From a virus, in the IMG/VR virus record IMGVR_UViG_3300047409_000787, positions 1 through 25,298 of that record: a stretch of 25,298 bases of DNA; one strand, written 5' to 3'. Positions 16,201 to 22,755 of the stretch are shown one piece after another. The notes beneath the pieces were generated by a model. That model saw only the letters and a program-made list of their open reading frames with translations. It made no database searches and was not told the origin of the DNA. Position 1 is the first letter of the stretch. Every line of letters starts with the position of its first letter. The position numbers and the translations under genes are program-made.

Positions 16201-19200
16201 GAGGAAAGCTCTCGCGAGGGCTGGATTCTGACCCGGCCGGAGGGCCGGATGCAGGTGACGTTCGACCGCCGCTACCGCGACCTGCTGCCGGGCGAGACGC
16301 CGCCGTACGAAGGGCAGAGGCAGGACTGGGGCGTGGTCAACGTCCGCACGTCGTTCATCCCGGCGGCGGACGCGACGGCGGGGCCGCGGACGCTTCAGCG
16401 GTTGCAGGCCGACCTGAGCGTCTTCGATGCGCAGGCGGCGAAGAACTACTTGACCGCGCGCGGGTGGGTGAAGCCGGGCAGCTACGGCTACGCGCCGTAC
16501 TTCTCGCCGGACGGCCGCTACTCGCTGGTGTACGCGGGCGTCGATCACGTGCAGCGGTCCCACAAGTGGCAGTTGTTGGAAGTGATGACGAACACGCGCC
16601 GGGTCGAGGCGATCCGCGCGCTCGCGGGCGCGGGCCGGTGGCGTGACGCGATCCCGGTCGGCACGCCGTTCGACACGGCGCGGCAGGCGGCGGACATCGT
16701 GGGCGAGGTGGAGCACGCGAAGGACGCGCCGATCTTCACGGTGTGGCCGAAGTCGGGGCTGGGCACGCCGATGCGGTTCCGGGTCGGCCGGGACGGGCCG
16801 ATGAATGACAAGGTGGTCGAGGTCGGCATCCCGGGCGCCGGGCCGCACGACATCCTGACCGACGCCGAGGCCGCCGACGCGCAGGAGCGGGTGCGGATCG
16901 CGGAGGCGGAGGCGTGGAACAACGCGACCGATCAGCGGGTGGAGGCGATCCGCGAGGCGCTGACGGCGGCGACGGACGCGAAGCGCAACCCGCTGAAGAT
17001 CGGCCGGGGCCGGACGGCGACGATGATGGAGGCCACGAGCACTGAGGTCGAGGCGGTGCTGAAGGGTCTGCGGATGAAGCCGACGACCCGGAACGCGCGG
17101 CGCCGGACGACGCCGGAAGGCGACGAGGTGCTGTCGCGTACCTACAAGTCGGCGGAGACGGGCGCGTCGATCATCGTGGACTTCGCGAAGCGGCCGACGC
17201 CGCTCGGGCCGCGGTACATGCTGGTCGAGTCGCGCGCGTTCAAGCTGCCGGGCGGGTCGGTGGCGCTGCGGCGCGAGCGGGTGCGTGGGCGGGTGCCGCA
17301 GAATCAGGCGGAGTACGCGGGTGACCTGACGGCGCTGGCGCTGGAGTTGTCGCGCGCGAACGGCGTGCCGGAGGGCAGGCAGTCGGAAATCAGCGAGGTG
17401 ATCTTCTCGACCGGCACTCGGCGCGGCACCGGTTACGAGGGGTTCTCGGGGCTGCACCAGTTGCGGGGCTACATCCGGCTCGGCTCGGCGGTGCTTCCGG
17501 CGCTTCAGCGCGGCATCGAGCGGCGCAACAACAACGAGCACCTGTCGAACCAAGAGAAGGCCGATCTGTACGCCTCCTACAAGGTGATGGCGCACGAGTT
17601 GCTGCACTCGGTGAACCAGGACCGCGACCCGATCAACACGTACGGCGGGGTCGGCCTGGAGGAAGCCGTCGTCGAGGAACTGGCGCACGTCACGGCGCGC
17701 GACTGGCTCGGCGAGCACGGCTACCACGATGTGCTGGAGTGGGCGCAGGAGAACCCGTCGAACGAGCGCGTGCTGGGGTCGTACCGCGGGTTCCGGCAGG
17801 GGATGCGGACGATCATGGACGACGCGAAGGTGCCGCAGGGCGAGCGGCAGGCGTTGCTGATGCGGCTCCGCTACGGCTACCCGGGCGAGTCGCGGCTGGA
17901 GCGGCTGAACCAACTGATGCGGGACGCCAACGGCGGGACGATCCCGAGCGGCCGCGAGTCCTCGACGCGGCTGTACGGCTCCGCGAGCGACGGGAACCGG
18001 ACGCCGCCGAACTTCCAGGCGGTGCTGAAGCTCGATCCGCACCCGACGCCGCTGGAGCAGGGTCAGGTCGTGACCGACCGGGCGGGCAACGTGGTGCGGC
18101 TGATCGGCACGTCCGGGGTCGGTCAGTCGGTGGAGTGGTACGGCGAGTCGCCGGACGGCACGCAGCGGCTCTACAAGGCGACGGAACTGGTGCCCATCGG
18201 TGCTGGGCTGGCGCCGGAGCGGTTCCCGGAGGGCGCCGATCCGTACCGCAGCCGCGATCAGTTGCGGATCGGTTCGGTGGTCACGGTGGGCGACCGGCTG
18301 GGCCGGATCACGGCGACGTACCGGCAGGACTCGGCGGGCCGCAACCGGGCGGGCTACACGATCCAATGGCTGGACGACGGGTCGTTCGATGGGCTGGCGC
18401 CAGACTCCGAGTTCGGGATCGTGCAGCACGAGGCGATCCGGCCGGTGGAGGGCACGCAGGTGGCGGTGCTCCACAACGGCGAGGTGAAGCTGGGCACGGT
18501 CGAGCGCGACACGTACGGCACGCTGGGCATCGCGATCCCGGGCGAGTACGTGCGCGGCGTGACGCCGGAGCGGGCGCTGCCGCCGCTGACCGCGAAGGGT
18601 GGGTCGGTGTTGTGGCGCGGCCGCGAGTGGAAGGCGGGCGAGCGCGTCCGGGTGGGAGACGTGGAGGGGATCGTCTGGGACACCGCGGCGGGCGATGGCA
18701 TCACGATCCTGACGCAGACCGGCGAGGGGACGCGCGGCGAGCCGACGCATCGCGAGCTTCGGGTGGGCGCGGGCGACGCGGGGGTGCCGGTCGCGCCGAC
18801 GCCGCGGCTGGTGGCGGCGGAGTCGCTGGCGTTCCGGCCGCGGAGCCTGAGCGGCGCGGGCGATGTCGAGGTGATGGCGGGCCGCCGGTACGTGACGCCT
18901 TCGGGGGCGCCGGTCGTGGTGGCGGGGTTCGCGCCGACGGCGACGGCGGGCGAGTGGGCGGTGATCGACCACACGGGGCATCCGTGGCGGCCGAGCGACC
19001 TGTCCGAGTGGGTGCCGACGGTCGGCAACATCGCCACGCTGTCGGATGGCGAGGAGGCGTACGTCGGCAGCATCGTGCGCAGCACGAGGGCCATCGGCGC
19101 CCGTCCGCAGCCGGGCGAGGCGCCGGGCACGCGGTCGCCGATGAAGGTGCTCGGCATTCGGCCGGACGGGCGGATTCGAGCGGTGATCCTGGGCGCGGAC

Positions 19201-22200
19201 GGGTCGCCGTCGGGCACGGAGGTTGTGCGGTGGCCGGAGTTCCTGATGCTGGCGCCCGGGCACGCACAGCCGGATCGGCCAGAGCCGCAGCCGCCGCTTG
19301 ACCCGAACGAGATTCCGGGTGGCTGGATTCGGCCGGGCGGCGGCGGGATGGTGCTGGCGTACGGCGACGAGCGGAACCCGAGGCTGTCGCGCGATGACCT
19401 GCGCACGCAGGCGCTCATGGAGGTCGCCGAGGAGCCGGACGGCGGGCTGGTGAAGCTGCGGCAGGGCGCGGAGCACCACATGCTCGATCCGGCCACGCTG
19501 CGTGTTGCGAGCCGGATCGCGTCCGGGCACATCGTCACGGCGGGCGACATCGTGACGACGAGTGGCGAGGACTCGCACGACGGGATCGTCGAGTCGGTGG
19601 ACTGGCGCGGCGCGTTCCCGGTGATCAAGCTGGTCGGCGACGACACCGCGTATGACCCGCGGCACCTGCGCGTGACGACGCTGCCGAATGGGCTGAAGGC
19701 GGGCGACCCGGTGCGCTACGAGCGCGGCACCGTCGCGGGCCTGCGCACCACGACATCGGGCGAGGGGTGGATCATCGGCATGGCCGAGAACGCTCCGCAG
19801 CCGACGGTGCTGGTGCGCGACATGGCATCGAACGCCGAGGTGCTTGTCGAGCCGTCGGCGGTGACGCGGTGGAAGCCGGAGCCGCTGACGCGGGTCGAGC
19901 CGGTGGTTGGCCTGTCGAAGGCGATGGGCGAGTTGGGCCGGGTGGACTGGGCCGACGCCGCGGAGACGCGGCGGCTCGGGGAGAAGATCGGCACGTCGTT
20001 CGCAGCACAGATGGCGGAGGGCGCGGCCGCGGCGCTGGTGCGGCAGGCGGATGACGAGCGGGGCATCCTGACGGGCGAGAAGCCGCGGGCGTTCCTGGCG
20101 GCGGCCATCGAGGCGGTCTACACGAACGAGGCGGCCGCGCGGACGCTCCAGACCGATCATCCGATGCTGTACGAATGGGCGGTTGACTCGCTCGCGCAGA
20201 ACGGCGTGGTGCTGCCGCCGTGGGTCGAGCCGCCGACGTACGACGTGAAGTCGGATGCGTGGCTTCGGGCGTCGTTCTCGGGCGTGTTCGGCCGCTCGAA
20301 CCTGCGGGCGATGGTGACGAGCACGACGGTGCGGGGCGATCACATGGCGGTCGGCGGGTCGGTGATCGACGCGGGTGGCAGCCGGGTGGGCGAGTTCAAG
20401 CGGGCGATCTATCCGGACGCGAACAAGGTGCATCACTCCTACCTCCAGATTCAGGATGCGCACCAGGGGACGGGCTTCGCGGGTGGGTTCATCCGGAAGA
20501 CGGAGAAGGCGTACGTGGACGGCGGGCTGACGCACATCACGGTGAGCGCGACGTTGAAGAACGGCGCGTACACGTGGGCGACGATGGGCTTCCAGGTGCA
20601 GAGCAATCAGAAGGGCGTGATGCGCGACCTGGTGAACTCCGCGGCGCGGTCGAGCCGGATTACGGCGGACGAGAAGACGCACCTGTTGGAGCGGATCGAC
20701 TCGGGCGACATCGCGGTGATCGAGCAGTTGGCGCACGCGGACGGGCGCCCGGCGGGAACGGAGCGGCCGAACTTCAACCTGGGCCAGAAGGTGCTGGTGG
20801 GTCAGTCGTGGTCGGGCGTGAAGTTCCTGCCGGGCCATCCGAACTACGTGCCGCGGCCGGATCGTCCGCCGCGCTCGCCGCGAGCGGAGCCGCCGCCGCC
20901 GCCCGAGCCGCCGGAGCCGCCGCCTGCGCCGGTGCCGGTGGACGGGGTGGGCGCCGTGCAGCCGGATGGCGTGATGCCGGATTGGCCGGTGCTGCCGAAG
21001 GCCGCCTTCACGGACATCCAGCCGGGCGACGTGCTCCGGTTCGGCGACCGCAGCGGCGGCGCCGCCTACTACCTGAAGATCGACCGTACGGAGAGCGGGG
21101 TCGTGCACGGGACGGTGGTCGCGTCGAATATGCGGGGACGGCCGGTCGGCCAGTCGCGTGAGTTGCTGGCGACCCACTATTCCTTTGATCAGTGGACGTA
21201 CCACGGCCCCGCGGCGCCGCCCGAGCCGCCGCCTGCACCGGAGCCGCCACCGTCGGGGCCGCTGTCGATGGAGAACATCACGCCGGGGTTCCAGTTCACG
21301 ATGACGACGCCGGACGGCGACGTGGCGTGGACGGGCCGGGTGACGGCCACGCATCCGGCTGGGCCGTCGTCGGGCCGGTCGATCACGGTCGAGCAGAAGC
21401 AGTTCGACGCGAACGCTCCGGGCGACAACATGCGGTGGGGGTCGGGGTTCCTGATGTACGAAGACGAGTGGCAGCAGTTGGTCGGCCAGCGCCGGATTCG
21501 CGCGCGGCCGCCGGAGGCCGATCCGACGTTGGGCGCGATGCAGCAGCAGGGCGTGATCCCGGAGTGGCCGGTGTTGCCGAAGCCCGCCTTCGACGATCTA
21601 CAGGTGGGCGACGTGATCAGCCGGACGGACGGTCAGGAGAAGCACTTCGTGAAGATCACGGACATCGACGGGCGCGGGCAGGTGCGCGGCACCATCGTCG
21701 CGTCGAACGTGGTCAACACGTTCCCGGTGGGCGAGCAGCGGACGGTCGGTCCGCTCGGCTGGGGAGGCATGGGCGATGCGTGGCAGTTCCACGGGCACGT
21801 CGCGGCCGACGCGCCAGCCGCTCCCGGAACCGCGCCGGGCTGGGTGCCGTCGGCCGCGAACGTGACGACGGGGTTCCTGGTGCGGATGGAGGACCCGTAC
21901 GGCCATCCGGATCGGACGTTCCAGGTGGCGGGCCGGTTCGGGGAGCGGATGCTGCACCTGAAGCGGTGGAACGCTGAGACGCGCCAGTGGGGCGGCGACG
22001 AGCCGTGGAGCTACGACGAGTGGGACCGCGCGGCGCAGATCGGACAACTGCACGCGGCGGACGCACCGGCCGGGTCGGCCGAGGCGCCGACGGTCGAGGC
22101 ATCGGGGCCGCTCGGGACGCCGCAGGCGTTCGGTGTGCTTCCGTCCTGGCCGGTGCGGGAGAAGCCTGCGTACTCGGCGTTGCGGGTCGGTGACGTGATC

Positions 22201-22725
22201 CGCCGGTCGGAGGACGGCGAGACGTACTGGATGCGGGTGACGGAAGCCAACGCGACGGGTCGCACGCGGACGGAGGTGATCGCGTCGAACGTGGATCACC
22301 GGCAGATTGGCGACGTACGCTCGATCAACTCGGGCATCTGGGGCCTGAACTGGTGGACGTACCACGGGAACGCCGAGTCGGACGAGCCGCCGTCGGCGCC
22401 GCTCGTGCCGTCCGCGCCCGAGGCGCCTGCTGGCGTGGGTGCGGTGCAGCGGGTCGGCGTGATTCCGGACTGGCCGGAGCAGGAGAAGCCTGCGTTCCGG
22501 GACTTGCAGCCGGGTGACGTGATCAGTCGTCGCGACCCGAGCACGGCGACGAACTACTTCGTGCGGATCGTGGAGAACCGAGGCAGTGCTGTCGTCGGCG
22601 AGGTGGTCGCGACGGATGTTCCGGCGACCTGGGGCATCGGCGAGGAGCGGGTCCTGACGCCGACCGGCTGGAACGCGGATGTGTGGCGGTACAACGGCTC
22701 GGCCCTGGCGTCGCAGAACGAGTGA
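10267..22725 (+). CDS. Giant MuF-type polyvalent protein, 4,152 residues
   Basis: One uninterrupted frame of 4,152 codons begins two bases after the portal stop. Domains in order: DUF3626-like region (about 20-195); Ala-rich hydrophobic linker (216-280); MuF head-morphogenesis domain with HTPDC, GK and HAGCPCRLLG (293-420); a KGGQFRPR junction (about 490); metalloprotease module 1 with HELLH at 778-782 and Glu803/804; beta-barrel segments (915-1065); helical region (1066-1465); ADP-ribosyltransferase-like domain (1468-1610); Pro-rich linker (about 1708-1735); unknown modules; metalloprotease module 2 with HELLH at 2443-2447 and Glu2465/2466; repeated SH3/KOW-like barrels (about 2580-3200); GNAT-like acetyltransferase (3335-3448); Pro-rich linker; C-terminal A-B-A-B-A-A repeats (3560-4144). 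MuF proteins are minor head proteins bound to the portal and can be ejected with DNA. An injected multi-effector acting on the host is therefore inferred. Ordinary MuF proteins have a few hundred residues. Confidence 0.9.
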   Translation: MPEPPRLDGFARQRGERRIDAAVREWLERSVGRSSGAVPVLHVDEGAIAFALAEGRFQSAREVVGGVLRDIEQAWFGIDPEARPDRCPHYGVMERPDAPPNGEIRVRLKSAVRERTTFVLQEAGVEPSAVNDPSPASAGDDGLFGPFAGLESVAEAHVHGGVAWSDVSGVDFPTDPGDELLDALTRRGVAWTIAEATTTEPQTNADPPPTEPVPPSASAGQAASGLLAALGVSGVAAMPLMVGAKAAAGGADTVAAATSMVLQSLAVSAVKTTDAEAVAAAMGQHPELEPTDVDEVLDRERGYQAEFMRKMSRRVKRDLPKALRIEEAGERRQAIQKIVDRERRYIEQRRQALSGRLAGFADMKRLQESSPQGAYWQLSNTVRQHTPDCIAMSGKAWPWAVLRKYHPPLHAGCPCRLLGIAEAQARGLLRRGALPDPADAMRRADAIARKARQLEEVDPALVDEYLALVEARSRTHPYDLRYAKGTVKGGQFRPRRGAAIPSTRAVVRRLGAAGSVLRDLVPEDRGAPRHRTVRLRGRRVSVPEHRNFQRVIDGHTFTSPPDSTNVYRDGKLISTPDAPEAHPDVLDWRKTGRLTVGTPPKFSADAQLVHDVLAGRSPQAVLKGTPADVLDAVARDAGFVHADSGEGWASYRHTDGSTVTVETKDGLVTDALVERSFVPKEEDFHRVEHAPKTWGEFLQDAVAVVGGIAARTDARWAYGTMGFDQSLHDHTGVHLWDGNVLVAPRVQADIEAALARADKGEADPFPATTARAYRTVVHELLHGVNPTNWRDYVDTRKPGAALEEALTDEVTGSVVNQLLDDHGLTDVAQWMANNPRHDASVGYYEHYRAALDELLNEAGIPVADRPALLWHMKTQMSPDERAAFLSERTGREPVELASFFTTQVAPDYVPMIGAAPDSPIRPATWTMKGEQAGLGAIAVLRDGTPVPMVDAGERSGVPFGVLETGQIVTESDLQRVIPAEPGGPVHRVPFQWLGTGGFETLGVGDEVDFGEGTKGVVEDIDENADGTVRAVRVGGDYGSVWMTEARLAGATRAGDPKGAEPGAGQIKVTPHSLGPDLFLPTPVPGDLGTWQDAGFASQAEAGREALLLMLSPQMARLSAEDAGKRLAHLRALLRRGTGARQDLDRGELESEEVRLNALLEARANASETLRARIAAVQRARDGFLKISTSEFNRLYVGKDEMATLPDGSQMPYRTLLDETRKPFGEVSIVHDEDLPNALEVDAATYRADLLTPSERADAIGAVEPFLTRMLGDQWEGAVEDDPERALDMALWSAKGGVPMSPGLRREIGRMSVANKGMTPGVGVGAPVAFTQVGTGRKLNDDDLRQMTSVYTPDPLDAPRVLGAFNALASATAGQNSVIDLEGRLVTLRDVAADLPDPASGRDDEHKYQAAVYAANTPDPVTAYMQAVGYEAADLRGAGLGAVQYPAVPNPLATTGDSQLLPQSGVPDWLGSSAVRGVMHLSVRQDERAAIESHGIDVMAGRSPWGRGVWAATHSNPEFGDAVPVALRIEKPLHVTGRDDDHFRERYVEPVVADLRTRGVSPISPERDAMIADRVLADGYDGVIVNGGDEAVSMSPDSARPVERIEFDYRDAPPNLTYDQEREFAQMFRGRLGRSVFIQGRRNFIPLDEDFSRESEDGLVLFTSPAGTTRVLRAERQPDGSWGEAQVASAPRWRRTHPDLRQRRASTRTTPPPASPRAGPTPPPTPTPPPVTDAPVQDIRPGQSVVVREANGQLHGAQVSEVPRDGMVRVFVAENDHTLPEHSGWRTVAVSQIAMVDPWQPKAWDAVSIYATSYESFERIARGDSSITVPDWSGWRPGRENSLAELANIAMANRLSRTTGPLDPEFRVLASDAFRYGDHSHGVPQQAIAEGYAAIMGDWNSAVQRSPHWSRTVGDIARRLELPLPPEFETWMDAEDGNDNRIPPPDQKLAPEALFTQLREHDGGLLRPLTALLRENGFAEESSREGWILTRPEGRMQVTFDRRYRDLLPGETPPYEGQRQDWGVVNVRTSFIPAADATAGPRTLQRLQADLSVFDAQAAKNYLTARGWVKPGSYGYAPYFSPDGRYSLVYAGVDHVQRSHKWQLLEVMTNTRRVEAIRALAGAGRWRDAIPVGTPFDTARQAADIVGEVEHAKDAPIFTVWPKSGLGTPMRFRVGRDGPMNDKVVEVGIPGAGPHDILTDAEAADAQERVRIAEAEAWNNATDQRVEAIREALTAATDAKRNPLKIGRGRTATMMEATSTEVEAVLKGLRMKPTTRNARRRTTPEGDEVLSRTYKSAETGASIIVDFAKRPTPLGPRYMLVESRAFKLPGGSVALRRERVRGRVPQNQAEYAGDLTALALELSRANGVPEGRQSEISEVIFSTGTRRGTGYEGFSGLHQLRGYIRLGSAVLPALQRGIERRNNNEHLSNQEKADLYASYKVMAHELLHSVNQDRDPINTYGGVGLEEAVVEELAHVTARDWLGEHGYHDVLEWAQENPSNERVLGSYRGFRQGMRTIMDDAKVPQGERQALLMRLRYGYPGESRLERLNQLMRDANGGTIPSGRESSTRLYGSASDGNRTPPNFQAVLKLDPHPTPLEQGQVVTDRAGNVVRLIGTSGVGQSVEWYGESPDGTQRLYKATELVPIGAGLAPERFPEGADPYRSRDQLRIGSVVTVGDRLGRITATYRQDSAGRNRAGYTIQWLDDGSFDGLAPDSEFGIVQHEAIRPVEGTQVAVLHNGEVKLGTVERDTYGTLGIAIPGEYVRGVTPERALPPLTAKGGSVLWRGREWKAGERVRVGDVEGIVWDTAAGDGITILTQTGEGTRGEPTHRELRVGAGDAGVPVAPTPRLVAAESLAFRPRSLSGAGDVEVMAGRRYVTPSGAPVVVAGFAPTATAGEWAVIDHTGHPWRPSDLSEWVPTVGNIATLSDGEEAYVGSIVRSTRAIGARPQPGEAPGTRSPMKVLGIRPDGRIRAVILGADGSPSGTEVVRWPEFLMLAPGHAQPDRPEPQPPLDPNEIPGGWIRPGGGGMVLAYGDERNPRLSRDDLRTQALMEVAEEPDGGLVKLRQGAEHHMLDPATLRVASRIASGHIVTAGDIVTTSGEDSHDGIVESVDWRGAFPVIKLVGDDTAYDPRHLRVTTLPNGLKAGDPVRYERGTVAGLRTTTSGEGWIIGMAENAPQPTVLVRDMASNAEVLVEPSAVTRWKPEPLTRVEPVVGLSKAMGELGRVDWADAAETRRLGEKIGTSFAAQMAEGAAAALVRQADDERGILTGEKPRAFLAAAIEAVYTNEAAARTLQTDHPMLYEWAVDSLAQNGVVLPPWVEPPTYDVKSDAWLRASFSGVFGRSNLRAMVTSTTVRGDHMAVGGSVIDAGGSRVGEFKRAIYPDANKVHHSYLQIQDAHQGTGFAGGFIRKTEKAYVDGGLTHITVSATLKNGAYTWATMGFQVQSNQKGVMRDLVNSAARSSRITADEKTHLLERIDSGDIAVIEQLAHADGRPAGTERPNFNLGQKVLVGQSWSGVKFLPGHPNYVPRPDRPPRSPRAEPPPPPEPPEPPPAPVPVDGVGAVQPDGVMPDWPVLPKAAFTDIQPGDVLRFGDRSGGAAYYLKIDRTESGVVHGTVVASNMRGRPVGQSRELLATHYSFDQWTYHGPAAPPEPPPAPEPPPSGPLSMENITPGFQFTMTTPDGDVAWTGRVTATHPAGPSSGRSITVEQKQFDANAPGDNMRWGSGFLMYEDEWQQLVGQRRIRARPPEADPTLGAMQQQGVIPEWPVLPKPAFDDLQVGDVISRTDGQEKHFVKITDIDGRGQVRGTIVASNVVNTFPVGEQRTVGPLGWGGMGDAWQFHGHVAADAPAAPGTAPGWVPSAANVTTGFLVRMEDPYGHPDRTFQVAGRFGERMLHLKRWNAETRQWGGDEPWSYDEWDRAAQIGQLHAADAPAGSAEAPTVEASGPLGTPQAFGVLPSWPVREKPAYSALRVGDVIRRSEDGETYWMRVTEANATGRTRTEVIASNVDHRQIGDVRSINSGIWGLNWWTYHGNAESDEPPSAPLVPSAPEAPAGVGAVQRVGVIPDWPEQEKPAFRDLQPGDVISRRDPSTATNYFVRIVENRGSAVVGEVVATDVPATWGIGEERVLTPTGWNADVWRYNGSALASQNE
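10324..10851 (+). other. DUF3626-like N-terminal domain of the giant protein
   Basis: Residues about 20-195 contain, in order, VPVLHVDEGAIAF, a CPHYGVM segment, ERTTFVLQEAG and VAEAHVHGGVAWSDV. This order (a [PH]YG motif, a [CT]TF strand, then EAxVHG) matches my recollection of DUF3626, a poorly characterised actinobacterial family. The His-containing EAHVHG may form a metal or catalytic site. Homology is tentative. Confidence 0.45.
11143..11526 (+). other. MuF (SPP1 gp7-like) domain of the giant protein
   Basis: Residues 293-420. A long charged helical stretch (LDRERGYQAEFMRKMSRR onward) leads to HTPDCIAMSGKAWPW and HPPLHAGCPCRLLG, the Cys/His cluster at the end of the Mu gpF/SPP1 gp7 family. 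Encoded immediately after the portal gene, it should anchor the giant protein to the portal inside the head. Confidence 0.8.
12343..12966 (+). other. Zinc metalloprotease module 1 of the giant protein
   Basis: VVHELLHGVN supplies HExxH (residues 778-782). LEEALTDE, about 25 residues on, supplies the third ligand in gluzincin style. A trailing helical part (LLDDHGLTDVAQWMANNP, YYEHYRAALDELL) matches the second module at 17314-17938, so the two arose by duplication. Confidence 0.7.
14668..15096 (+). other. ADP-ribosyltransferase-like domain of the giant protein
   Basis: Residues 1468-1610. VMHLSVRQDERAAIESHGI opens the domain with His1479. Next come GRGVWAAT, AVPVALRIEKPLHV, ADGYDGVIVNGG near 1576-1586 and a closing strand before ERIEF. 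These match the order of motifs in ADP-ribosyltransferase-type domains of phage polyvalent proteins. Which residues are catalytic is not settled by eye. Confidence 0.5.
17314..17938 (+). other. Zinc metalloprotease module 2 of the giant protein
   Basis: MAHELLHSVN gives HExxH at residues 2443-2447, and LEEAVVEELAHV gives Glu2465/2466. The following LGEHGYHDVLEWAQENP and FRQGMRTIMDDAKVPQGERQ parallel module 1 (DDHGLTDVAQWMANNP, YRAALDELLNEAGIPVADRP). Both copies keep all metal ligands, so both may be active. Confidence 0.7.
20269..20610 (+). other. GNAT-like acetyltransferase domain of the giant protein
   Basis: Residues 3335-3448. A strand (SYLQIQDAH) is followed by QGTGFAGGF at 3400-3408, which matches the acetyl-CoA pyrophosphate-binding Q-x-x-G-x-[GA] loop of GNAT enzymes. 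Then come a helix, a HITVSATLKNG strand and AYTWATMGFQV, the usual last strand. The target is unknown. Confidence 0.55.
20944..22698 (+). repeat. C-terminal A-B-A-B-A-A protein repeats of the giant gene
   Basis: Four A units of 85-88 residues lie at 20944-21207, 21532-21795, 22114-22368 and 22438-22698. Each runs from a GV-x-P-x-WP opening through K-[AP]-A-[FY] and a GDV strand to a final W-x-[YF]-[HN]-G. Two B units (about 21271-21500 and 21853-22060) share GF followed by a strand and YDEW or YEDEW. A and B look like SH3-type beta barrels. Pro-rich linkers precede the first A and the first B. Confidence 0.8.
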
Positions 22726-22728
22726 ATA

Positions 22729-22748
22729 CACACAAAGTGCGATACACT
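22729..22748 (+). promoter_or_regulatory. Palindrome/-10 promoter element, copy 3, leaderless start
   Basis: CACAC-AAA-GTGCG (22729-22741, one mismatch) is followed by A and TACACT (22743-22748). The ATG at 22756 is 7 nt further on, so the mRNA is probably leaderless. It starts three bases after the stop of the giant gene and begins a new transcription unit. Confidence 0.6.
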
Positions 22749-22755
22749 GCGTCAG

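Larger units (their letters stand above)
426..19511. repeat. Dispersed decamer GTGTTGCGAG, eight exact copies
   Basis: Plus-strand copies lie at 3727-3736, 9027-9036, 10465-10474, 13081-13090, 15274-15283 and 19502-19511. Minus-strand copies lie at 426-435 and 5746-5755. One-mismatch copies are at 6410-6419 (GTGTTGCGAA) and 10621-10630 (GTGTTGCAAG). Inside genes the copies fall in different frames: Val-Leu-Arg in four and Val-Ala-Ser in two, with the 5746 copy on the opposite strand. The copy at 426 is intergenic. This points to a DNA-level function. Confidence 0.7.

Noticed and set aside
15040-21354. A 2,104-codon open frame on the minus strand
   Set aside because: It is the antisense shadow of the giant gene. 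Very high GC removes stops from the complementary frame. The translation is Arg/His/Pro-rich low complexity, without domains or a ribosome binding site.
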